Of a stretch of 39,589 nucleotides of DNA, positions 35,628-39,589 are shown piece by piece. The translations under genes and the position numbers were made by a program. The stretch is from a virus: positions 1-39,589 of the IMG/VR virus record IMGVR_UViG_3300010885_046850; one strand, 5' to 3'. Numbering within the stretch: the first letter of the stretch is position 1; each line of letters starts with the position of its first letter. Below the pieces are notes generated by a model that saw only the letters and a list, made by a program, of their open reading frames with translations, was not told the origin of the DNA and made no database searches.

Positions 35628-36379
35628 AGTCCCATCCTCTTTTTTTCATTTTCAGTGCTAGCCCATGTTTGTATATTTTTGTAATATTCAAATTCATCTT
35701 GTGTCATAGGCTGATCTTTCCACCAGCCCATATGCTCGCAAGTGTAATTTCCTGCAATTCTAGCAGCTCTTAGCAATGCTGTGCCACCTACATGCAAAAC
35801 TTCATTTGCCAATATGTGAGAATTATTTAAAGAAAATGTAGTGTCAATTGGTGCTGAATAAATTATGCTTCCGTCTTTCATGAATCCCATAGGTTTAGTC
35901 CAATATCCGGATTCCCAACTTTGCACCAAACTTTTATTAAAAAATTTACTGGCTGCGTGGTTGTCAAATATTTCCATAGCAAAACCAACTTTAGGCAATT
36001 GGTAATAAGAGCAAACTTCAGCCATATCATCAATAAATGTTTTAGGAATATTTTTGTTTATAACTAAATCTGGATCTGTCACAACAAACCAATCTGGCAT
36101 TAAATCTAAAACTTCTAAGACCTCAGTATAAATTCTTGGTCCCAAATTGCTTCCTAGATGAAGAACTCTAATATCTTTAGATGCCTTTTCTAACCATTCT
36201 ATCATTGGCGGATATGTTGAATTATTATCAGCAATAATAAAATTTTCAATTCCTAGCGATTTAAGTTGCTCAGTCATATGCTTTGCATAACTAACTTGAT
36301 TAAATGTTGGGATAATAATAGGAATTTCATTGCTAGAAAAACTTTCCATTGCTTCTTTAATATAATAATAATTTGACAT
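35624..36379 (-). CDS. GT2-like glycosyltransferase starting MSNYYYIK
   Basis: 251 residues. IPIIIPTFNQVSYAKHMTEQLKSLGIENFIIADNNS gives the GT-A start; WFVVTDPDLVINKNIP holds DPDL, a DxD; HVGGTALLRAAR and CEHMGWWKD are acceptor-side features. Its first eight residues equal those of the plus-strand gene at 742. The pair of GT2 genes sits with a dTDP-glucose dehydratase-like gene. Sugar and acceptor unknown. Confidence 0.75.
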   Translation of the reverse strand: MSNYYYIKEAMESFSSNEIPIIIPTFNQVSYAKHMTEQLKSLGIENFIIADNNSTYPPMIEWLEKASKDIRVLHLGSNLGPRIYTEVLEVLDLMPDWFVVTDPDLVINKNIPKTFIDDMAEVCSYYQLPKVGFAMEIFDNHAASKFFNKSLVQSWESGYWTKPMGFMKDGSIIYSAPIDTTFSLNNSHILANEVLHVGGTALLRAARIAGNYTCEHMGWWKDQPMTQDEFEYYKNIQTWASTENEKKRMGL

Positions 36380-36380
36380 T

Positions 36381-36527
36381 TTATCTCTTTCTTATTAATC
36401 CAAACTTCTCTAAGGCTCTTTGAATAGTCATATGACTACATCCCGCCTCTTTTGCGATTTCAACAATATTCTTTTTTTGAATAACATATCTATTATGTAG
36501 CCAAGTTTTTGATTCATATAATTTCAT
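36381..36527 (-). CDS. 48-aa helix-turn-helix protein
   Basis: Short gene starting in the ATGA overlap with ruvC (ATG 36527-36525), stop TAA 36383-36381, GGTGAAG upstream. IVEIAKEAGCSHMTIQRALEKFGLI is a clear helix-turn-helix (helix 2 IAKEAG, turn CSH, helix 3 MTIQRALEKF), preceded by YESKTWLHNRYV. It resembles the terminal DNA-binding piece of homing nucleases or a small regulator. Confidence 0.7.
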   Translation of the reverse strand: MKLYESKTWLHNRYVIQKKNIVEIAKEAGCSHMTIQRALEKFGLIRKR

Positions 36528-37096
36528 GCTTCACCAACTAATTGATTAACAGCGTACCAAGCAATACCAAAAGCATCAGAAACGTTATCGGAGCTAGTAA
36601 CAACACCATGCCCTTTAGCAAATCCATTTGTCGTTTCCTTTCGTATTTCCCTTATTTTTGCTTTGTACCAATTTTCAGATTTTCCCGGAAAATCCTTTTT
36701 AATTTGTTCTTTCTGAACCTTTGTAAAATTTTTGTTTCCAATAAAAGATTGCCATGTGATTGGATGAACTTCAACAACTTCGATGTGACCATTAAGTATT
36801 TCGCCCATTATAGCTCCAAAAACATAAGCCATTTTAATGCCAACATGAACACTCTTAACGCTTACTGCTGCCTCAATTGCCATGTAGTCTACATCAAATA
36901 CATTTAAATTGACCAAAGCTGACATTTTTCTTTTTGCGTCTAAAATTCTTTCGTAAATGTCTGCGCCCTCAAAAAACACTTCACCGTATTGATTAACTTT
37001 TTTATTTTCGATTACGCAAAATGCAATACTATTTGTACTAGCATCTACTCCTAAAACTTTATGAGCCTTATGTTTTTTTAATTTAGCTAGAGACAT
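36524..37096 (-). CDS. ruvC: RuvC-like Holliday junction resolvase
   Basis: 190 residues of RNase H fold: HKVLGVDASTNSIAFCVIE (first catalytic Asp in GVDAS), YMAIEAAVSVKSVHVGIKMAYVFGAI (Glu in AIEAA), VVEVHPITWQSFIG, and SSDNVSDAFGIAWYAVNQL (final Asp pair). It cleaves four-way junctions during replication and packaging. It overlaps the zinc-finger gene upstream by 14 bases. Confidence 0.87.
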   Translation of the reverse strand: MSLAKLKKHKAHKVLGVDASTNSIAFCVIENKKVNQYGEVFFEGADIYERILDAKRKMSALVNLNVFDVDYMAIEAAVSVKSVHVGIKMAYVFGAIMGEILNGHIEVVEVHPITWQSFIGNKNFTKVQKEQIKKDFPGKSENWYKAKIREIRKETTNGFAKGHGVVTSSDNVSDAFGIAWYAVNQLVGEA

Positions 37097-37370
37097 TTTT
37101 TACCAAATCCAGGAGGTAATTTCTTTCGGCTATAACAATGGCCTGCTCACAAATTGTACAGATTTTAGATTCATTGTATCTACTAAGACTATTTTTACAA
37201 TTTTTATTAGAGCAAATTCTTTTATTTCCGTTCAATCGTTCTTTTCTTTCGTAGTACTTTTCTTTTATTTTAATGTTTGTGGCAATTCTACAGCATTCGT
37301 CAGAGCAATATTTCATATTATGAGTGCGAGGTTCAAATTCTTTATTGCATTTTTTATAAGAGCAAATCAT
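37083..37370 (-). CDS. Zinc-finger protein with two Cys clusters (95 aa)
   Basis: Start set at MICSYKKCNKEF (ATG 37370 in an ATGA overlap). Cluster 1: CSYKKCNKEFEPRTHNMKYCSDEC, a zinc-knuckle of the C-x4-C-x(n)-C-x3-C kind found in FCS-type or zf-MYND-like fingers; cluster 2: CSNKNCKNSLSRYNESKICTIC. Basic helical linker between. DNA or RNA binding is likely. It sits between RuvC and the Cas4-like nuclease. Confidence 0.7.
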   Translation of the reverse strand: MICSYKKCNKEFEPRTHNMKYCSDECCRIATNIKIKEKYYERKERLNGNKRICSNKNCKNSLSRYNESKICTICEQAIVIAERNYLLDLVKNVSS

Positions 37371-38146
37371 TTTGGTACTTTCAGCGCCTCTAAAGTAACT
37401 TCTCCATCGCCCAATTCTTTCCAACATACCTTTTTGACAGGACAATAGGTGCAAGCAGAAGTAGATTTTGTAAAAGGTCTATTAGGAAGAGTCTTATTTT
37501 CCCAATTTTTACGGACCTCCCGCAGCCAATCAAAGACATAATTTATTAAAGTTTCATTAGTCTCATTCATATTGACTGGAAGGATGAGAAAGCTTTGATC
37601 ATTTTTATTTTCATAGAACATAAATCCTTGCTTAACCCCGCGCAACTTCATGTATGTAAGAATTTGCAGCAAGTGATTCGGAGACGGCTTCATACTTGAT
37701 TGTTTGTGTAGATAAACTTCTTCCTTGGCAGTTTTTATCTCTCCAATTACCTCTTCGCCATTCCAGTCCAAACCTAAGTCAATGAATCCACGAATCGGTG
37801 GATCATCATTTTTTACTTCTTTTTCCAGAAACTTAACTTTGCCAGTAAGCTCCATCTTGGCTTGGAGTCTGTCATGGGCAAACTTTCCATTTTCCATGTT
37901 TGCCCTGGCCATTGCGTCAAACTTCTCTTCGAATTCCGCGCCCTCAAAGGCAATAAACCAATACCGTCCACAGTTTCCATATCCATAACCAATAGTGCTA
38001 GGGCTAAAAGTTGTTTTTTGTTTGAATCCACTTTGATTTCCGTCTCCTTCATAGGCATTCTCTAACATTAGCGCAAACTCATTTGCGTTAAAGCCGTCAT
38101 CTGCGGCTTTTTGAAACTTTAAGTTTCCAATAATTTTTCTTCCCAT
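37367..38146 (-). CDS. Cas4/RecB-like exonuclease (PD-(D/E)XK, Fe-S type)
   Basis: 259 residues. GKFAHDRLQAKM gives the N-terminal His, IRGFIDLGLDWNGEEVIGEIKTAKEE the core D...ExK, and LLQILTYMKLRG the QxxxY motif of RecB/Cas4 nucleases. One Cys near the N-terminus (GNCGRYW) and three at the C-terminus (CTYCPVKKVC) fit a [4Fe-4S] cluster as in Cas4. Phage homologues act in recombination with RecA-like proteins, here present nearby. No CRISPR array or cas1 is seen, so it is not a CRISPR locus. Confidence 0.82.
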   Translation of the reverse strand: MGRKIIGNLKFQKAADDGFNANEFALMLENAYEGDGNQSGFKQKTTFSPSTIGYGYGNCGRYWFIAFEGAEFEEKFDAMARANMENGKFAHDRLQAKMELTGKVKFLEKEVKNDDPPIRGFIDLGLDWNGEEVIGEIKTAKEEVYLHKQSSMKPSPNHLLQILTYMKLRGVKQGFMFYENKNDQSFLILPVNMNETNETLINYVFDWLREVRKNWENKTLPNRPFTKSTSACTYCPVKKVCWKELGDGEVTLEALKVPK

Positions 38147-38470
38147 TTACATACCAAATTTCGCTGAGTATTTAAGTGCATCTACTAATCTATCAAGAGA
38201 GTCGGACATTGTGTAATAAGCATTCTTCTTTTTAGAAGCCTCAACACCCTTTTCAAAAGTTGTATAATATCTTGCTAGAATTGCACATTTTGCACTAAGA
38301 GCCTGCAATTGAATGATAAGTTCTGGTGCTTTAGCAGCCGGAACATCAGGCTTCATGACCAATTTTACCACAAATTCTAATGCTTTGTCTAAATCTTTAT
38401 CCTGCATAAATTCAGACAAATCATTGAATTCGGTAACTTGGCTAATAATTTCTAAAGGAGTGTCACTCAT
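38147..38470 (-). CDS. Hypothetical helical protein (107 aa)
   Basis: All-helical, mildly acidic (FNDLSEFMQDKDLDKALEFVVKLVM; LIIQLQALSAKCAILARYYTTF). Single Cys. No known motif. Lies directly between the Cas4-like gene and a small gene with overlaps, so it belongs to the recombination operon. A ssDNA- or protein-binding helper is conceivable but unproven. Confidence 0.6.
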   Translation of the reverse strand: MSDTPLEIISQVTEFNDLSEFMQDKDLDKALEFVVKLVMKPDVPAAKAPELIIQLQALSAKCAILARYYTTFEKGVEASKKKNAYYTMSDSLDRLVDALKYSAKFGM

Positions 38471-38637
38471 TGTACTGCAAATACCTTAACTACTGGGCAA
38501 CACGGATCTCCGCCATCTTCCCAAGCTTGTTCTTCTTCTTCATTCATGTATTTATCACCGTCATGAGTAAAGCAAAAACCCTCGCTAATCCAGCCTTTAT
38601 CAATTCCTAGCTGATACCAATCATTAAAATCATTCAC
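38467..38637 (-). CDS. Small acidic hypothetical protein (56 aa), GTG start
   Basis: The likely start is GTG 38637-38635 with GGGAGA 6 bases before; a TTG at 38658 lies inside the preceding gene. Product: MNDFNDWYQLGIDKGWISEG, then CFTHDGDKYMNEEEEQAWEDGGDPCCPVVKVF. Cys residues at CF and CC, acidic middle. The ending resembles small phage proteins that follow recombination genes. Function unknown. Confidence 0.6.
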   Translation of the reverse strand: MNDFNDWYQLGIDKGWISEGFCFTHDGDKYMNEEEEQAWEDGGDPCCPVVKVFAVQ

Positions 38638-38935
38638 TATTGTTCTCCCAACATTCAATTAGTTCTTCTAACAATGACCATTCAATTACTGCTAATCTTA
38701 TTTTACTCTTACCGCCTAATATTAGTTTTAGGACTGGATGTTTATTTCTGTCTACTTTAAATGTATCTGTACATATTTTAGACCAAATAGTAGGGGAAAT
38801 TGAAATTGACTTTTCATATTCTTTGTAATCTACTACAAAGTTTTTCCATGTAGAATCACCTTTTTGAATTTTGCCTCTACCGGAATTTTTTTGAAGCTTT
38901 GCGCCGTCACGCTTAGCCTCTCCTCGTTCAGACAC
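38630..38935 (-). CDS. Holliday-junction resolvase-like PD-(D/E)XK protein (101 aa)
   Basis: N-terminus SERGEAKRDGAKLQKNSGRG, then KIQKGDSTWKNFVVDYKEYEKS: Glu, the GD pair and the VDYKE segment fit a PD-(D/E)XK nuclease (E...GD...D-x-K), as in Hjc or phage RecU-like enzymes. The C-terminal half (KHPVLKLILGGKSKIRLAVIEW) gives the final strands. Overlaps its neighbours. RuvC is also present, so two resolvase-type enzymes may be encoded. Confidence 0.55.
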   Translation of the reverse strand: MSERGEAKRDGAKLQKNSGRGKIQKGDSTWKNFVVDYKEYEKSISISPTIWSKICTDTFKVDRNKHPVLKLILGGKSKIRLAVIEWSLLEELIECWENNSE

Positions 38936-39119
38936 CTACACTAATTCTTGATTCATGTCCATCTTTACAAGTCCAGGTCATAGTTCCCTCATCTTCATTG
39001 AAATAAGCATGAGTAACAAACATAGGACACTCTTGGCATCCATACGTTCCCTCAACTAAAACTTTTTTAAAATCATCGGATGGATTACTCAATTTATTAA
39101 AACTATCATATTTTCCCAT
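38928..39119 (-). CDS. Small zinc-ribbon protein (63 aa)
   Basis: One CxxC (YGCQECPMFVTH) and a single Cys-His near the end (WTCKDGHES), with aromatic spacing; a C2-CH zinc ribbon is possible. It is read between recA and the nuclease candidate, overlapping both. Function unknown. Confidence 0.6.
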   Translation of the reverse strand: MGKYDSFNKLSNPSDDFKKVLVEGTYGCQECPMFVTHAYFNEDEGTMTWTCKDGHESRISVGV

Positions 39120-39589
39120 AAATATCTTCCTTAAGCTCTTTTACAATTTTTTCGTTGTCCCGCAAATACTCAACGGCTTTTGCGCGACCTTGCATTCTTT
39201 CTTCTTTGATTGTATACCATGATCCACCTCGTTGAACAATACCCATCATTTCGGAAACATCTAGTACTTCTCCGACTGAATCAACTCCAACGTGATCACC
39301 TTGATAATAAAAATCATATTGACCTGAGAGATTAGGTGGTCCAAGTTTATTATAATCAATAATCCAATTTACTGGTCTACCCACTTTTTGTTCAATAATC
39401 TTATCGCCAACTTTAATGCCATCCTTGATAGCATTTGCTTCAGCCTCTGAAGACCAAAGTTTAATCACTGTTGACGAAAAGAACTTAACTGCCATTCCAC
39501 CTGTAGGAATATGTGATGCATGCATACTTCCAAACTGATTTCTCTGCTGGGAAATAAGAATAAGAAGAGTATTTTTATTTGCATAATTA
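39106..39589 (-). CDS. recA: RecA-like recombinase, C-terminal part (cut by window end)
   Basis: The reading frame is open to the window end, so the ATG at 39525 is not the start. Visible: ILISQQRNQFGSMHASHIPTGG, matching the RecA loop (I-N-Q-x-R-x-K-I-G ... T-x-G-G), then MAVKFFSSTVIKLW (A-L-K-F-Y-x-S). The following part (GDKIIEQKVGRPVNW; YQGDHVGVDSVGEVLDVSEMMGIVQRGGSWY) is the RecA core end and C-terminal lobe. It catalyses strand exchange and works with Cas4-like, RuvC and HJR-like products in this operon. Confidence 0.85.
   Translation of the reverse strand, partial: NYANKNTLLILISQQRNQFGSMHASHIPTGGMAVKFFSSTVIKLWSSEAEANAIKDGIKVGDKIIEQKVGRPVNWIIDYNKLGPPNLSGQYDFYYQGDHVGVDSVGEVLDVSEMMGIVQRGGSWYTIKEERMQGRAKAVEYLRDNEKIVKELKEDIYGKI

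Noticed and set aside
37367-38146. Cas4-like gene as sign of a CRISPR system
   Set aside because: No repeat-spacer array and no cas1/cas2 in the window; the context is phage recombination.

Overview
This window looks like part of an AT-rich tailed-phage genome from an actinobacterial host. The phage assignment rests on a large terminase subunit, a small-terminase candidate, two wall-degrading enzymes, a RecA/RuvC/Cas4-like recombination set, seven tRNA genes and a tmRNA. The actinobacterial host is suggested by a WhiB-type Fe-S regulator and an Lsr2-like RGR domain. The low GC would fit low-GC freshwater actinobacteria (Nanopelagicales-like hosts), but that last step is inference. No integrase was seen, and no portal, capsid or tail gene.

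Layout. From 1 to 3111 genes run rightward: the tail of a DUF932 protein, tRNA-Tyr between two copies of a GAAA-tetraloop hairpin, then ten small overlapping genes ending at a strong terminator (3179-3210). From 3210 to 3575 lies a gene-free, repeat-rich stretch with seven DnaA-box-like 9-mers, mostly spaced 11 bp, followed by an AT-rich tract. It is a strong replication-origin candidate, placed where gene orientation flips. Everything from 3575 to 39589 runs leftward.

The leftward part, by coordinate, holds: (a) 3575-9267, accessory genes including DUF1003, FkbM methyltransferase, GroES, an HslV/proteasome-like protease, thioredoxin, WhiB, a deaminase, a ParB-like and a SLOG-like protein, and many small Cys-rich proteins; (b) 9332-12178, a Cys- and Asp-rich protein, small genes, tmRNA, tRNA-Asp and a lytic transglycosylase; (c) 12211-24897, one long glycan operon with enzymes for an activated heptose (GmhA, HddA, HAD-cytidylyltransferase), for GDP-deoxysugars (Gmd, Fcl/ColC, a ColD-like enzyme with His for Lys), GT10 and GT11 fucosyltransferase-like proteins, other glycosyltransferases and a second FkbM; (d) 24913-29749, tRNAs, HAD phosphatases, a holin candidate, M15 endolysin, HNH protein and a candidate pseudoknotted RNA; (e) 29765-39589, terminase genes, an IMPDH/GMP reductase-like enzyme with a DUF1599-like partner, a sugar-nucleotide dehydratase and two GT2 enzymes, then RuvC, a Cas4-like nuclease, a further nuclease candidate and RecA (cut by the window end).

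Two promoter forms recur. TTGACA-N18-TAnnnT occurs just upstream of tRNA-Thr, tRNA-Arg/Asn, tRNA-Ile and the transglycosylase-tRNA-Asp-tmRNA unit. Extended -10 (TGnTAnnnT) sites precede several single genes. Seven genes too short for a 60-residue cutoff were read directly from the sequence (7524-7670, 7900-8043, 8724-8885, 10861-11010, 26871-27002, 32402-32569, 36381-36527).
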